Part shown: positions 44,285 through 54,508 of the stretch, in pieces
How the letters are laid out: every line of letters starts with the position of its first letter
How positions within the stretch are numbered: position 1 is the stretch's first letter
Assembly: GCF_009932725.1 (NCBI RefSeq)
Contig: NZ_BLJU01000015.1
Span: 1-64,000 of the forward strand
Length of the DNA: 64,000 nt
Source of the DNA: Pseudomonas yangonensis
Lineage (GTDB): Bacteria > Pseudomonadota > Gammaproteobacteria > Pseudomonadales > Pseudomonadaceae
Reading direction: 5' to 3'
Notes under the pieces: generated by a model
Told to the model about the DNA's origin: nothing
The model's input: only the letters and a program-made list of their open reading frames with translations
Databases searched by the model: none
Translations under genes and position numbers: made by a program

Positions 44285-45172
44285 ATGGATTTTCGTCAGC
44301 TCCGCTATTTCGTCGCGCTCTATGAGGAGGGCCATGTCGGCCGTGCCGCCGAGCGCCTGAACATTTCCCAACCGGCACTGTCGCAACAGATCCGCCAGCT
44401 GGAAGGCGATCTGGATGTCGGCCTGTTCCAGCGCAGCGGCAGGCGTCTGCTGCCCACACTGGCCGCACACACGCTGTACAACCACGCCGTACCGTTGCTC
44501 GATGGCATGGAGCGCGCACGCGAGGCGCTGCGCAGCTTCCGCGGGCCAGGGCCACGCAGCCTGTCCATCGGTGTGCTGCAGACGGTCAACGCCAGCCTGG
44601 TGCCGCTACTGCTGGAACGCTTGCAGCAGGCGCAGCCGCAGCTGGTGGTCAAGCTCTACGAACTCTCGGGCGTGGACATCGAGCGGCGCCTGCTCAGCGG
44701 TGGCCTGGACATTGGCATCGGCTTCCTGCCGCCGCGTCAGCCGGGCTTGCATAGCCTGGCGCTGTACGAGGACGAATTACAGCTGGTGGTGCCGGAGAAC
44801 CATCCCCTGCGCGATTTCCGCAAGGTGTCCCTGAGCCAGGCAGCGGACCTGCCGATGTTGCTGCTCGGCGAGGAGTTTCGCATCCGCCAGATCTGGCAAG
44901 AGCAGCTTGCCCTGCTCGGCCGGAGGCCGCAGGTGCAGGCGGAGCTGAACCATATGAACGGCATTCTCGACAGCCTGCCGCACACCACCCTGGCCAGCGT
45001 GCTGCCCGGGCGCGCCAGGCAGATGCATGCCCATCATGGCCTGCTCTGGAAGCCCCTGAGCGAGCCACGCATCCCGCTGCAGGTCGGCCTGGTGTATCGC
45101 GACGCACAGCGCCAGCAGGCGATGATCGATCTGTTGCGCAGCGCGCTCGACGGCGCCTGGGAAACACCCTGA
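44285..45172 (+). CDS. LysR-family transcriptional regulator
   Basis: The 295-residue protein begins with the LysR helix-turn-helix: MDFRQLRYFVALYEEGHVGR, AAERLNISQPALSQQIRQLE. A type 2 periplasmic-binding-like effector domain follows (SIGVLQTVNASLVPLLL, LDIGIGFLP, ELQLVVPENHPL). The sequence is of CynR/CbbR-like type. Divergent from the MOSC operon with 100 bp between starts, it is likely to control that operon. Confidence 0.9.
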   Translation: MDFRQLRYFVALYEEGHVGRAAERLNISQPALSQQIRQLEGDLDVGLFQRSGRRLLPTLAAHTLYNHAVPLLDGMERAREALRSFRGPGPRSLSIGVLQTVNASLVPLLLERLQQAQPQLVVKLYELSGVDIERRLLSGGLDIGIGFLPPRQPGLHSLALYEDELQLVVPENHPLRDFRKVSLSQAADLPMLLLGEEFRIRQIWQEQLALLGRRPQVQAELNHMNGILDSLPHTTLASVLPGRARQMHAHHGLLWKPLSEPRIPLQVGLVYRDAQRQQAMIDLLRSALDGAWETP

Positions 45173-45226
45173 AGCAGGCCACAATTGCCGATATGGCCTG
45201 ATCAGCGGCCTGAATGACACTGGCCA

Positions 45227-45244
45227 CTAGACCGACCGGTCTAG
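45227..45244. promoter_or_regulatory. TetR-type operator
   Basis: CTAGACC-GACC-GGTCTAG is an 18-bp palindrome with perfect 7-bp arms located 13 bp before the TetR-family gene. Operators of the form TAGACC...GGTCTA are used by YxaF/LmrA-type TetR regulators; autoregulation is likely. Confidence 0.7.
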
Positions 45245-45256
45245 ATAATCCAGGAC

Positions 45257-45838
45257 ATGACCAAGACCACTCGCGACAAACTGATCGACGCCATGATCGA
45301 TGCCCTGCAGCGCAAGGGCCTGCACGGCGTCGGCCTGAACGAACTGCTGGCTACCGCCGAAGCGCCCAAGGGCAGCCTTTACCACCACTTCCCCGGTGGC
45401 AAGACCGAGCTCGCCGTGGCGGCCATCGAACGCGTCGGCCAGCGCGCCGAGCAGGCTTTCGCCACGCTCTTCGCGCAGCAGCCCGACCCGCTCGATGCAC
45501 TGAGCACCTGGCTGCAGAGCGCGCTCGGCCAACTGCAGAACAGCGCGTTCGAACGCGGTTGCCCACTGGCCGCCATCGCCCTGGAAAGCACCCCGGACGA
45601 TCAGCAGATTCGCGCGGCCCTGGCCAACGCCTTCGTGGTCATTCGCCAGGCGCTGCAGCAGCAGTTGCAACGCCATGGTTATCCACAGCCACAGGGCCTG
45701 GCTGCCCTGTTCGTCGCGCTCTACGAAGGTGGCCTGCTGCAGGCGCGCGTCGCCGGCAGCAGCGAACCGCTGAAACAGGCCGTGACCACCCTGCTCCACT
45801 TCATCCGCCAGCATCGCACGGAGTCCCTGTCGCCATGA
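45257..45838 (+). CDS. TetR-family transcriptional regulator
   Basis: The 193-residue protein has the TetR DNA-binding domain: KLIDAMIDALQRKGLHGVGLNELL then AEAPKGSLYHHFPGGKTEL, the PKGSLYHHF pattern of the YxaF/LmrA subgroup. The C-terminal domain (GCPLAAIALE, FVALYEGGLLQARV) also matches that group. AGGAC precedes the ATG. Its stop overlaps the start of the alpha/beta hydrolase (ATGA), so repressor and hydrolase form one operon under the palindrome at 45,227. Confidence 0.9.
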   Translation: MTKTTRDKLIDAMIDALQRKGLHGVGLNELLATAEAPKGSLYHHFPGGKTELAVAAIERVGQRAEQAFATLFAQQPDPLDALSTWLQSALGQLQNSAFERGCPLAAIALESTPDDQQIRAALANAFVVIRQALQQQLQRHGYPQPQGLAALFVALYEGGLLQARVAGSSEPLKQAVTTLLHFIRQHRTESLSP

Positions 45839-46713
45839 CCACGCCCATTCGCCGCGAAACCCAGCCCCTGCTGGCCCTTGACGACTATCCGCTGGCCGCC
45901 ACGCGCTATCACGCCGAGCGTCCCCAGGCACAGTTGCTCATCGCCGGCGCCACCGGCGTGCCGCAGGGCTTCTACCGGCGCTTCGCCGAACACGCTGCCA
46001 GCCGGGGCTTCAATACCCTGACCCTGGACTACCGCGGTATCGGCCAATCCAGGCCGGACAGCCTGCGTGGTTTCGAGATGGAGTATCTGGACTGGGCACA
46101 CCTCGACCTGGCCGCGGCGGTGGATCAGCACTGGCATGCCGAGCGTCCGCTGTTCATGATCGGTCATTCCTTCGGCGGCCACGCCTTCGGCCTGCTGCCC
46201 AACCATGCTCAGGTCGCCGGCTTCTACACCTTCGGCACGGGCGCCGGCTGGCATGGCTGGATGCCGAAGAGCGAACAACTGCGCGTGCTGGCCATGTGGC
46301 GGCTGGTCGGCCCGCTGATCACGCGCTACAAGGGCTATCTGGCGTGGAGCAAGCTGGGCATGGGCGAAGATCTGCCGCTGGGCGTCTACCGTCAGTGGAA
46401 GCGCTGGTGCCGCTTTCCCCGCTACTTCTTCGACGATCCGCGGATGCCGGGGCTGGCCGAGCGTTTCGCTCAGGTGCGCACGCCCATCGTGGCCCTCAAT
46501 ACGCTGGACGATCTGTGGGCACCGCCCGCCTCACGCGATGCCTTCATGGCTGCCTACGTCAACGCGCCCTATCAGGCGCGCACGCTCGACTCACAGGCCG
46601 AAGGTCTGGGCACTATCGGTCATATGGGTTACTTCCGCCCTGCGGCGCAGCGGCTATGGGACGAGACCCTGGACTGGTTCGAGCGCTTGCGTATCGAACA
46701 GCGAGCTGCGTGA
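45835..46713 (+). CDS. Alpha/beta hydrolase
   Basis: It starts in the ATGA overlap with the TetR gene. The 292-residue protein has the alpha/beta hydrolase nucleophile elbow GHSFGGH (Ser near residue 108), an oxyanion-hole region LLIAGATGVPQGFYRRF, LDYRGIGQSRP, an acid in NTLDDLWAPP and a late histidine in IGHMGYF. It resembles serine-hydrolase YheT/BioH-like proteins of unknown substrate; the TetR partner suggests induction by a xenobiotic or lipid ligand. Confidence 0.85.
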   Translation: MTTPIRRETQPLLALDDYPLAATRYHAERPQAQLLIAGATGVPQGFYRRFAEHAASRGFNTLTLDYRGIGQSRPDSLRGFEMEYLDWAHLDLAAAVDQHWHAERPLFMIGHSFGGHAFGLLPNHAQVAGFYTFGTGAGWHGWMPKSEQLRVLAMWRLVGPLITRYKGYLAWSKLGMGEDLPLGVYRQWKRWCRFPRYFFDDPRMPGLAERFAQVRTPIVALNTLDDLWAPPASRDAFMAAYVNAPYQARTLDSQAEGLGTIGHMGYFRPAAQRLWDETLDWFERLRIEQRAA

Positions 46714-46755
46714 AAGCAGGAGGCGGTAGAAAACCACCGGGCAGAAAAAAGAAAA

Positions 46756-46771
46756 CCCCGCGCTTGCGGGG
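46756..46771. terminator. Hairpin after the hydrolase
   Basis: CCCCGC-GCTT-GCGGGG, followed on the plus strand by TCTT only and preceded by a run of A. It is a moderate terminator for the hydrolase operon. Confidence 0.6.
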
Positions 46772-47115
46772 TCTTGCAGACTGTTGTCCTGACATCCTTG
46801 ATCTGCTCACCGTCCTGGTGGCTGTCCAGCGTGTCCCTGTTTGTCTAGGCGCTTCCTGCGCTGAATCCATGTGCGGCAGAGTACGCCCGTGCCTGATGGC
46901 CCGACAGTGGCGATAATCGGGACATCTTGTAAGCCATGGCTTACAAAAATTGCTCGCTAGCGCTCGCGAGCCGATTCCGGCTGGCACTTGCCCTGAGCCA
47001 TCCCAAGTTGGGTCGAGGCATCTGTCGATGTTTTTTGTGACGCACGTCTTGCTAGACTCCATCTTGTCCTACAAAAACAACAGACCCCGTCAACGGCGGT
47101 CACTGGGGCTTGAGT
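46772..47115. other. Intergenic region before the endonuclease gene
   Basis: No gene is supported. An imperfect direct repeat CTTGTAAGCCATGGCTTACAA around 46,927-46,947 contains a palindrome (TTGTAAGCC/GGCTTACAA) that could be an operator for the next gene. The plus-strand frame to 46,916 is a shadow. Confidence 0.4.
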
Positions 47116-47778
47116 ATGCGCGCAGTCACTCTGCTTCTCGGTTGCCTGGCAACCTCCTGCATGAGCACCTTTTCCCTGGCCAGCGGCCAGACCCAACTGG
47201 GTGACGTCAAGCAGGCCATCGAACAGGCGTTCTGGCAGAACCTCTATGGCAACGGAGGCAGCACGCTGTATTGCGCTCAGACCTTCGCCCGCGAAAGCAG
47301 CACATTGACCGCCAGCCCGATCTACAGCAGCAAACAGCTCAAGAGCGCGATGCGCTGCGTCACCGATCGCCAGTGCACCATCATGAATCCGCGCTACCCC
47401 TATATAGTCGCCGACCTGCACAACTACTACCCGGCGCTGACCCGCGTGGAGTTGGTGCGGCGTAACGCCCAGTTCGCCGACCTGGCCGACGATGTGCCGA
47501 GCAAGTTTGCCGATATCGGCTGCGACCTGAAGGCCAGCTATCAGCTGGTGGAGCCGCGTGACGAAGCCAAGGGCAATATCGCCCGGGCGATCTTCTACAT
47601 GCATGTCGAGTACGGCCTGCCGATCGTCGGCCTGGTGCCGATGTACAAGGCCTGGCACCGCCTGGACCCGCCCGATGCGGAAGAAAAGGCGCGCAACGAC
47701 AGGATCGAAGTGCTGCAAGGCACGCGTAATCGCTTTATCGACGATCCGTCGCTGGTGGATCAGCTGATCAGCGACTGA
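47116..47778 (+). CDS. Secreted endonuclease I family protein
   Basis: I chose ATG 47,116; TTG 47,110 is in frame. A signal peptide (about 24 residues, ending FSLASG) directs export. The mature protein has the endonuclease I pattern: QAFWQNLYGNGGSTLYCAQTF, DLHNYYPALTRVELVRRNAQF (the NLxP-type active-site histidine is in DLHNYYPA), RAIFYMHVEYGLPI, WHRLDPPDAEEKARNDRIEVLQGTRN and FIDDPSLVDQL. EndA-type enzymes degrade extracellular or periplasmic DNA; Mg2+ is the expected cofactor. Confidence 0.85.
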   Translation: MRAVTLLLGCLATSCMSTFSLASGQTQLGDVKQAIEQAFWQNLYGNGGSTLYCAQTFARESSTLTASPIYSSKQLKSAMRCVTDRQCTIMNPRYPYIVADLHNYYPALTRVELVRRNAQFADLADDVPSKFADIGCDLKASYQLVEPRDEAKGNIARAIFYMHVEYGLPIVGLVPMYKAWHRLDPPDAEEKARNDRIEVLQGTRNRFIDDPSLVDQLISD

Positions 47779-47786
47779 TTTCGGTC

Positions 47787-47850
47787 ACTGTGGGAGGGCT
47801 TTAGCCGCGACGAAACCACTGCGGATCGCCGGCAAGCCGGCCCCTACGGT
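47787..47850. repeat. REP-like element
   Basis: GTGGGAGGGCTTTAGCCGCG with a following GCCGGCAAGCCGGC hairpin and a terminal CCCCTACGG is a degenerate Pseudomonas REP pair between convergent genes (endonuclease and hutC). Confidence 0.55.
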
Positions 47851-47861
47851 TTGTGCAAGGC

Positions 47862-48575
47862 CTAGGCTCTGCGCTTGTGCAGCGAGCGCAGCTTGTAGCG
47901 ATCGCCGGGGTGGATCAGCCGCGCGTAGCTGATCAGGTGATCGTCCGACCAGGTACGGCGGATCACGCTCAGGCAGGGCATGGCCGGGTCGATCTGCAGC
48001 AGCTCGGCGGTACGCGCATCCACCAGCACCGCTTCGACCACATGCTCGACATCCGAGATCGGGCAACTGGCGACCAGCACCTCGTTGGGCGTCACCTGGG
48101 TGAAGTCGCTCTGCAGGTAGTGCGGCACCCAGCGCGGGTTGACGAAGCGATCCTCGAGCTGGATCGGCAGGCCGTCCTGCAGGTGCACGAGGATGCTGTG
48201 AAACACCTCGCCGCCCAAGCGCAGGCCAAGGCGCAGGGCCACCTCGTCATCGGCGGCGATGGCTTCGCAGCGCACCACAGCGTTGCTGTAGGCATGACCG
48301 CGACCGCGCACTTCGCTGGCAATGTTCATCACCTCATGCAGCGGCGACTCGGCCTTGCGGTCGGTGACGAAGGTACCGAGCCCGGCCTGACGCACCAGAT
48401 AGCCCTTCTGCACCAGATTCTGGATCGCCTTGTTGGCGGTCATGCGGCTGACGCCGAAATCGCGCGCCAGTTGCTCCTCGGGCGGAATCTGATGATTGAC
48501 CGGATAGGCACCGCCGTGAATGCGCTCGAGAAGAAAATCCTCGATGACCTTGTAGCGCGGGGTGGGACTGGTCAC
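47862..48575 (-). CDS. hutC: Histidine utilization repressor HutC
   Basis: I chose the GTG at 48,575, with AAGGAG five bases upstream; the longer frame to 48,668 lacks a signal. The 237-residue protein has a GntR winged helix (YKVIEDFLLERI, PPEEQLARDFGVSRMTANKAI, GYLVRQAGLGTFV) and a UTRA ligand domain (LEDRFVNPRWVPHYL, VLVDARTAELLQI, TWSDDHLISYARLIHPGDRY). It represses the hut genes until it binds urocanate, through TGTA-N2-TACA sites such as those at 55,735 and 55,913. Confidence 0.92.
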   Translation of the reverse strand: MTSPTPRYKVIEDFLLERIHGGAYPVNHQIPPEEQLARDFGVSRMTANKAIQNLVQKGYLVRQAGLGTFVTDRKAESPLHEVMNIASEVRGRGHAYSNAVVRCEAIAADDEVALRLGLRLGGEVFHSILVHLQDGLPIQLEDRFVNPRWVPHYLQSDFTQVTPNEVLVASCPISDVEHVVEAVLVDARTAELLQIDPAMPCLSVIRRTWSDDHLISYARLIHPGDRYKLRSLHKRRA

Positions 48576-48732
48576 GGCTGCTCCTTGGGTATGCCCGGTG
48601 CGCGGATGATACATCAGCCATACGAGTGATCTCGCAGGAGCCCCGCCTCGGGGCGAAAGCGGTCGCAACCACTCAGCAAAACCTGCGGCATAACCACCAT
48701 TCGCCGCGGGGCGCGACTCCTACATGAAGACC

Positions 48733-48790
48733 GTGGCCCGGATGAAATCCGGGGCCTCATATCAAAGCCCCGGATTGCATCCGGGCTACG
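48733..48790. repeat. REP-like inverted repeat between hutC and hutH
   Basis: GTGGCCCGGATGAAATCCGG at 48,733 pairs with CCGGATTGCATCCGGGCTAC ending at 48,789, the GTAGCCCGGATG type. It separates hutH from hutC and may end the hutH transcript. Confidence 0.7.
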
Positions 48791-48802
48791 CTACCGCCGT
48801 TC

Positions 48803-50338
48803 TCAGCCTACCGACGGCAGCATGCCGGCCGGCAGCAGCGGCGTCAGCACACGCTCGGCCAGCAGTTCGTCGGCGGCGGCGATGTCCGGGGCGAAGAAGC
48901 GGTCCTCGACGTAGTACGGCACCTTGGCGCGCAGCGTCTGGCGCGCCTGCTCCAGCGCCGGCGTGCTCTTCAGGCCTTCACGGAAATCCAGGCCCTGGCA
49001 GGCGCCCAGCCATTCCACGGCGAGGATGCCGCGAGTGTTGGCGGCCATTTCCCACAGTCGCTTGCCGGCGCCCGGCGCCATGGACACGTGGTCTTCCTGG
49101 TTGGCCGAAGTGGGCAGGCTGTCGACGCTGTGCGGGTGGGACAGCGCCTTGTTGTCGCTGGCCAAGGCTGCCGCCGTCACCTGGGCGATCATGAAGCCGG
49201 AGTTGACCCCGCCATTGGCCACCAGGAACGGCGGCAGCTGCGACATGTGCTTGTCCATCATCAGCGAGATGCGCCGTTCGGACAGCGAGCCGATCTCGGC
49301 GATGGCCAGGGCGATATTGTCGGCGGCCATTGCCACCGGCTCGGCGTGGAAGTTGCCACCGGAAATCACCTCGCCTTCAGCGGCGAACACCAGCGGGTTG
49401 TCGGATACCGCATTGGCCTCGACGCCGAGCACCTCGGCAGCCTGACGCAGCTGGGTCAGGCAGGCGCCCATGACCTGCGGCTGGCAGCGCAGCGAGTACG
49501 GGTCCTGCACCTTGTCGCAGGCCGCGTGGGAACGGCCGATCTCGCTGCTGTCAGCCAGCAGGTGACGGAAGGCGGCTGCCGCGTCGATCTGCCCGCGCTG
49601 ACCACGGGCGGCATGGATGCGTGCATCGAAGGGCGAGCGCGAACCCAGCAGCGCCTCGACGCTGAGCGCGCCGCAGACGCTGGCGGCGGCGTACAGGTCC
49701 TCGGCCTCGAACAGCCCGCGCAGGGCGTAGGCGGCGGACACCTGAGTGCCGTTGAGCAGGGCCAGGCCCTCCTTGGCGGCCAGGGTCATCGGCTCCAGAC
49801 CGGCGATGGCCAGCGCCTCGGTGGCCGGCAGCCATTCACCCTTGTAGCGCGCCTGGCTTTCGCCGAGCAGCACCAGCGACATATGCGCCAGCGGCGCCAG
49901 GTCGCCGGAGGCGCCGACCGAGCCTTTCAGCGGGATATGCGGGTAGACCTCGGCGTTGACCAGGGCGATCAGCGCGTCGATCACCTTGCGGCGGATGCCG
50001 GAGAAGCCGCGCGCCAGGCTGTTGATCTTGAGCAGCATGATCAGGCGCACCATGGCATCGCTCAGCGGCTCGCCGATGCCGGCGGCGTGCGACAGCACCA
50101 GGGAGCGCTGCAGCTTTTCCAGATCGGCATTGGCGATGCGGGTCGAGGCCAGCAGACCGAAACCGGTGTTGATGCCGTAGGCGGTGCGGCCCTCGGCGAT
50201 GATCTGGTTGACGCAGGCGACGCTGGCGTCGATGGCCTGATGGGCGCTGGCGTCCAGGGTCAGGTGCACGGGAGCCTGGTAGGCGGCGCGCAGGTCGGCC
50301 AGGGTCAGCTGGCCGGGTTTCAGGTTCAGGGTGTTCAT
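48803..50338 (-). CDS. hutH: Histidine ammonia-lyase HutH
   Basis: I start at ATG 50,338 ([10 protein letters not shown]), with GGAAG upstream. The 511-residue enzyme has the [15 protein letters not shown] motif with Ala143-Ser144-Gly145 that cyclise to the MIO electrophile, the loop INTGFGLLA with Tyr54 near RTAYG, and [15 protein letters not shown]. It removes ammonia from histidine to give urocanate, the first hut step. It follows hutU by 117 bp. Confidence 0.96.
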   Translation of the reverse strand: MNTLNLKPGQLTLADLRAAYQAPVHLTLDASAHQAIDASVACVNQIIAEGRTAYGINTGFGLLASTRIANADLEKLQRSLVLSHAAGIGEPLSDAMVRLIMLLKINSLARGFSGIRRKVIDALIALVNAEVYPHIPLKGSVGASGDLAPLAHMSLVLLGESQARYKGEWLPATEALAIAGLEPMTLAAKEGLALLNGTQVSAAYALRGLFEAEDLYAAASVCGALSVEALLGSRSPFDARIHAARGQRGQIDAAAAFRHLLADSSEIGRSHAACDKVQDPYSLRCQPQVMGACLTQLRQAAEVLGVEANAVSDNPLVFAAEGEVISGGNFHAEPVAMAADNIALAIAEIGSLSERRISLMMDKHMSQLPPFLVANGGVNSGFMIAQVTAAALASDNKALSHPHSVDSLPTSANQEDHVSMAPGAGKRLWEMAANTRGILAVEWLGACQGLDFREGLKSTPALEQARQTLRAKVPYYVEDRFFAPDIAAADELLAERVLTPLLPAGMLPSVG

Positions 50339-50454
50339 GTTCTGTTCTTCCACGGGTGAGATCGCGCCTGGCGAAGCAGAGCCGAATAATGGCTGAAGTC
50401 GCGGTACGTGCGGTGATTGATGCGCCGGCCCATCGGGCCGGCGGCGAACGTGTC

Positions 50455-52116
50455 TTAACCGATCATCGGCAGGTTCAGACCTTGCTCCTTGGCGCAGTCG
50501 ATGGCGATCTGGTAACCGGCATCGGCATGACGCATCACGCCGGTGCCCGGGTCGTTGGTCAGCACGCGGGCGATGCGCGCGGCGGCTTCGTCGGTGCCAT
50601 CGCAGACGATGACCATACCCGAATGCTGGGAGAAACCCATGCCCACGCCACCACCGTGGTGCAGCGACACCCAGGTCGCGCCGCTGGCGGTATTGAGCAG
50701 GGCGTTGAGCAGCGGCCAGTCGGACACGGCATCGGAGCCGTCCCGCATCGCCTCGGTCTCACGGTTGGGGCTGGAGACCGAGCCGCTGTCCAGGTGGTCG
50801 CGGCCGATTACGATGGGCGCGCTCAGCTCACCCGAACGCACCATTTCGTTAAACGCCAGGCCGAGCTTGGCGCGAAGCCCTAAGCCGACCCAGCAGATAC
50901 GCGCCGGCAGGCCCTGGAAGCTGATGCGCTCGCGGGCCATGTCCAGCCAGCGGTGCAGGTGGGCGTCGTCGGGGATCAGTTCCTTGACCTTGGCGTCGGT
51001 CTTGTAGATGTCCTCGGGGTTGCCGGACAGCGCCGCCCAGCGGAACGGGCCGATGCCGCGGCAGAACAGCGGGCGGATATAGGCCGGGACGAAGCCGGGG
51101 AAGTCGAAGGCATTGGCCACGCCTTCCTCTTTCGCCATCTGGCGGATGTTGTTGCCGTAGTCGAAGGTCGGCACGCCCATCTTCTGGAAGTCGAGCATGG
51201 CCTGCACATGCACGGCCATGGACTGCTTGGCGGCCTTGACCACGCCAGCCGGATCGGTGGCTGCGCGATCCTTGTATTCGGCCCAGGTCCAGCCGATCGG
51301 CAGGTAGCCGTTGAGCGGGTCGTGGGCGCTGGTCTGGTCGGTGACCATGTCCGGGCGCACGCCACGCTTGACCAGTTCCGGCAGGATCTCGGCGGCGTTG
51401 CCCAGCAGGGCGATGGAGATCGCCTTGCCTTCAGCGGTGTACTTGGCGATGCGCGCCAGGGCGTCGTCCAGATCGCTGGCCTGCTCGTCGACGTAACGGC
51501 TGCGCAGGCGGAAGTCGATGCTGCTCTGCTGGCATTCGATGTTCAGCGAGCAGGCGCCGGCCAGGGTGGCGGCCAGCGGCTGGGCGCCGCCCATGCCGCC
51601 CAGGCCGGCGGTCAGCACCCAGCGGCCCTTGAGGTCACCGCCGTAGTGCTGGCGACCGGCTTCGACGAAGGTCTCGTAGGTGCCCTGGACGATGCCCTGG
51701 CTGCCGATGTAGATCCAGCTGCCGGCGGTCATCTGGCCGTACATGGCCAGGCCCTTGGCGTCCAGCTCGTTGAAGTGCTCCCAGCTCGCCCAGTGCGGCA
51801 CCAGGTTGGAGTTGGCGATCAGCACGCGCGGCGCGTTGGCGTGGGTCTTGAACACGCCGACCGGCTTGCCGGACTGCACCAGCAGGGTCTCGTCGTCGTT
51901 CAGCTCCTTGAGGGTCTCGACGATCTTGTCGTAGCACTCCCAATTGCGCGCGGCGCGGCCGATGCCGCCGTACACCACCAGTTCCTTGGGGTTTTCGGCC
52001 ACGTCCGGGTCGAGGTTGTTCATCAGCATGCGCAGCGGCGCTTCGGTCAGCCAGCTCTTGGCGGTGAGCGTGTTGCCGCGCGGGGCGCGGATTTCGGTGT
52101 CGCGGAACTTGGTCAT
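50455..52116 (-). CDS. hutU: Urocanate hydratase HutU
   Basis: The 553-residue enzyme shows the urocanase NAD+-binding region ([21 protein letters not shown] when read in two parts), the catalytic cysteine near residue 409 in ARICWVGLG, and typical [20 protein letters not shown] precedes the ATG. It hydrates urocanate to imidazolone propionate, the second step. It lies between the permease and hutH in the minus-strand operon. Confidence 0.96.
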   Translation of the reverse strand: MTKFRDTEIRAPRGNTLTAKSWLTEAPLRMLMNNLDPDVAENPKELVVYGGIGRAARNWECYDKIVETLKELNDDETLLVQSGKPVGVFKTHANAPRVLIANSNLVPHWASWEHFNELDAKGLAMYGQMTAGSWIYIGSQGIVQGTYETFVEAGRQHYGGDLKGRWVLTAGLGGMGGAQPLAATLAGACSLNIECQQSSIDFRLRSRYVDEQASDLDDALARIAKYTAEGKAISIALLGNAAEILPELVKRGVRPDMVTDQTSAHDPLNGYLPIGWTWAEYKDRAATDPAGVVKAAKQSMAVHVQAMLDFQKMGVPTFDYGNNIRQMAKEEGVANAFDFPGFVPAYIRPLFCRGIGPFRWAALSGNPEDIYKTDAKVKELIPDDAHLHRWLDMARERISFQGLPARICWVGLGLRAKLGLAFNEMVRSGELSAPIVIGRDHLDSGSVSSPNRETEAMRDGSDAVSDWPLLNALLNTASGATWVSLHHGGGVGMGFSQHSGMVIVCDGTDEAAARIARVLTNDPGTGVMRHADAGYQIAIDCAKEQGLNLPMIG

Positions 52117-52155
52117 GTTGCGGGCTCCTACGGAGAACGAGTTAAGGGTGGGCGG

Positions 52156-53481
52156 TCAGAGCCAGCCCAGAAATTGCGCGAGATAGGCCAGGGGGATGGC
52201 CAGCAGCAGGCTGAGCAGGGTGCGCTGCAGCCAGATCAGCAGCAGGTGGCCCAGGCTCAGGGGAATCCGCGTGGCCAGCACGCAGGGAATCGAGGCGGAG
52301 AGAAACAGCACGCTGCTGACCGAGACGATGGCGGTGACGAACTTCACCAGCACGTCGGCGTCCTTGAGCAGCATGGCCGGCAGGAACATCTCGGCCAGGC
52401 CCGAAGACAGGGCGCGGGCCACCTGCATCGGCTCATCCAGGCCGAACAGCCAGGTCAGCGGATAGAGCAGCAGGCCGAGGGCATCGAACAGCGGGGTGTA
52501 TTGAGCCGCGAGCAGACCGAGCAGGCCGACGGCGAGGATGCTCGGCAGGATCGCCGCGGTCATGCGCAGGCCATCGAGGAAGGTCTCGCGCAGCGCCATC
52601 GGCAGCGAAGGCGCCATGCTGGCCTGCTGAAGGCCGGCACGCCAGGCGCTGGCCAGTCGGCTTTCGCCGCTTTGCAGCGGCGCTTCCGGGATGGATTCGG
52701 ACGGCAGCCGCGACAGCGGATAGATGCGCGCGCTGATCGCGGTGACGCTGAAGGTCACCGCCATGGCGCTCCAGAAATACAGGTTCCACTGCCCCATCAG
52801 GCCCAGGGTCTTGGCGATGATCACCATGAACGGCGCCGACACGGTGGAGAAACCGGTGGCGATGATCGCCGCCTCGCGCAGGCTGTAGTGGCCCTGGCGG
52901 TACATGCGGTCGGTGATCAGCAGGCCCACCGAGTAGCTGCCGACGAAGGAGGCCACGGCATCGATGGCCGACTTGCCCGGCGTGCGCCAGATCGGCCGCA
53001 TCACCGGCTGCATCAGCACGCCGATCAGCTCCAGCAGGCCGAAGCCGATCAGAAACACCAGGGCCAGCGAGCCCAGCGGCACGATCAGCGCCAGGCTGAG
53101 TACCAGCTTGTCGAACAGAAACGGCAGCATGCCCGGCTGATACAGTGCCTGCGGGCCGAGCTGCAGCAGGTAGGCGACACCGACCAGCAGGCCGAACACC
53201 TTGAGCACGCTGAACACGCCGTGGGTGCGACTGCGTCGCCAGCTGCCGTCAAGCCAGGGGGCAACGGCGCCGTAGAGCATGAACAGCAGCGCCAGGCCGA
53301 TCACCAGAGGTCGCGCATGCAGCTGCAGGGCGCTGGCAGCGTGGTCGAGGAGGATGGTCGAACGCCCGCCGATCTCGAACGGCACGAAGAACAGCAGCAG
53401 GCCGATCAGGCTGTACCCCAGCAGACGGGCCAGCGCACGCGGGCGCGACACGCCGGCGCTCAGCGGCAGGGACTCAGACAT
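52156..53481 (-). CDS. YjiH-type membrane protein, candidate histidine/urocanate permease
   Basis: The 441-residue protein has about ten membrane helices and the nucleoside-recognition (Gate) domain features of the YjiH family: FVPFEIGGRSTILLDH, TPGKSAIDAVASFVGSYSVGLLITDRMY, EAAIIATGFSTVSAPFMVIIA and LSASIPCVLATRIPL. It is flanked by hutU and hutG, which are 40-90 bp away, so a role in uptake of histidine or urocanate is the simplest reading, although no transport activity can be seen in the sequence itself. No HutT-type amino acid permease is in the window. Confidence 0.78.
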   Translation of the reverse strand: MSESLPLSAGVSRPRALARLLGYSLIGLLLFFVPFEIGGRSTILLDHAASALQLHARPLVIGLALLFMLYGAVAPWLDGSWRRSRTHGVFSVLKVFGLLVGVAYLLQLGPQALYQPGMLPFLFDKLVLSLALIVPLGSLALVFLIGFGLLELIGVLMQPVMRPIWRTPGKSAIDAVASFVGSYSVGLLITDRMYRQGHYSLREAAIIATGFSTVSAPFMVIIAKTLGLMGQWNLYFWSAMAVTFSVTAISARIYPLSRLPSESIPEAPLQSGESRLASAWRAGLQQASMAPSLPMALRETFLDGLRMTAAILPSILAVGLLGLLAAQYTPLFDALGLLLYPLTWLFGLDEPMQVARALSSGLAEMFLPAMLLKDADVLVKFVTAIVSVSSVLFLSASIPCVLATRIPLSLGHLLLIWLQRTLLSLLLAIPLAYLAQFLGWL

Positions 53482-53572
53482 GGCGCGGCTCCTGGCCGCG
53501 GCGGCGGGCGGTGGTGAACATCGTAGTTTCCTCGTAGTTGTTGTTGTGCGGGAAAGCGTCGGGCTTGCGTGC

Positions 53573-54508
53573 TCATAGACTGAGCAGATGAATCAGCCGC
53601 GCCGCCACCTTGGCGGTGCGGTTGTCGATGTCGTAGTCGGGGTTGATCTCGGCCAGGTCGGCCAGGCGCAGCTTGCCGCTGGCCTTGAGCCGTTCGATCA
53701 GCGGCTCGAGCAGCTCCAGGCGCACGCCGCGCGCGGCCGGCGCGCTGACGCCGGGCGCCTCGCAGGCCGGCAGCACGTCGATGTCGATGGTCAGGTAGAG
53801 CGCGTCGCAACCGGCGGCGAAGGCGTCCAGCTCGGCGCCGATGGCTTCCAGGGTGGCCTCGCGGATTTCACGGTCTTCGCGCACCAGCACGTTCAGCTCG
53901 GCGGCGCGAGAAAACAGCGCGCGGGTGTTGCTGGCGCGACTGACGCCCAGGCAGGCGTAGCGAAACGGCCAGCCGCGCGCGGCGCACTGCTCGGCGATCT
54001 GGGCGAAGGGCGTGCCGGAGGAATGCACATGGGACGGGTCGCGCAGGTCGAAATGGGCGTCGAAGTTGACGATGCCGATCTTGGGAGCCGGGTTGCCGGA
54101 CAGGTGCTCGGCCAGACCGGACCAGCTGCCGAAGGCCACCTCGTGGCCGCCGCCGATCACCAGCGGCAGGTGGCCGGCGTCCAGCAGCGCGCAGACGTTG
54201 CGACCGAGGCGGGCCTGGGCCGCTTCCAGGTCACCGTCTTCGCAGGTCACGTCACCGGCGTCATAGGCCGGCGCCTGGCGATGCCAGGCGAGATTGGCCA
54301 GCGCCTTGCGCACGCTTTGCGGCGCGCCAGCGGCGCCGACACGGCCATGGTTGCGGCGCACACCCTCGTCGCAAGCGAAGCCGAGCAGGGCCAGGCCCGG
54401 CTCGCTGGCTTCGCTGAGCGCGCGGATGCGCTGGTGCCAGCGTGCGCTGTCGGCTTCGGGATCGGTGCGGCCGGTCCAGGCGCTCATGCAATGACGGTCA
54501 GCGTGCAT
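53573..54508 (-). CDS. hutG: Formimidoylglutamase HutG (arginase fold)
   Basis: I start at ATG 54,508, nine bases after GGGAG inside the end of hutI; ATG 54,487 is an alternative with no signal. The 311-residue protein carries the arginase-family metal motifs: [19 protein letters not shown] (Asp and His ligands) and [14 protein letters not shown]. It hydrolyses formiminoglutamate to glutamate and formamide, the last step. This is the one-step route; the HutF route with a deiminase is not encoded in the window. Confidence 0.92.
   Translation of the reverse strand: MHADRHCMSAWTGRTDPEADSARWHQRIRALSEASEPGLALLGFACDEGVRRNHGRVGAAGAPQSVRKALANLAWHRQAPAYDAGDVTCEDGDLEAAQARLGRNVCALLDAGHLPLVIGGGHEVAFGSWSGLAEHLSGNPAPKIGIVNFDAHFDLRDPSHVHSSGTPFAQIAEQCAARGWPFRYACLGVSRASNTRALFSRAAELNVLVREDREIREATLEAIGAELDAFAAGCDALYLTIDIDVLPACEAPGVSAPAARGVRLELLEPLIERLKASGKLRLADLAEINPDYDIDNRTAKVAARLIHLLSL

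Noticed and set aside
50953..53517. 854-codon plus-strand open frame over hutU and the permease
   Set aside because: It is a Gln/Gly/Ala/Arg-rich shadow of two clearly real minus-strand genes in GC-rich DNA; the antisense frame stays open because of codon bias.
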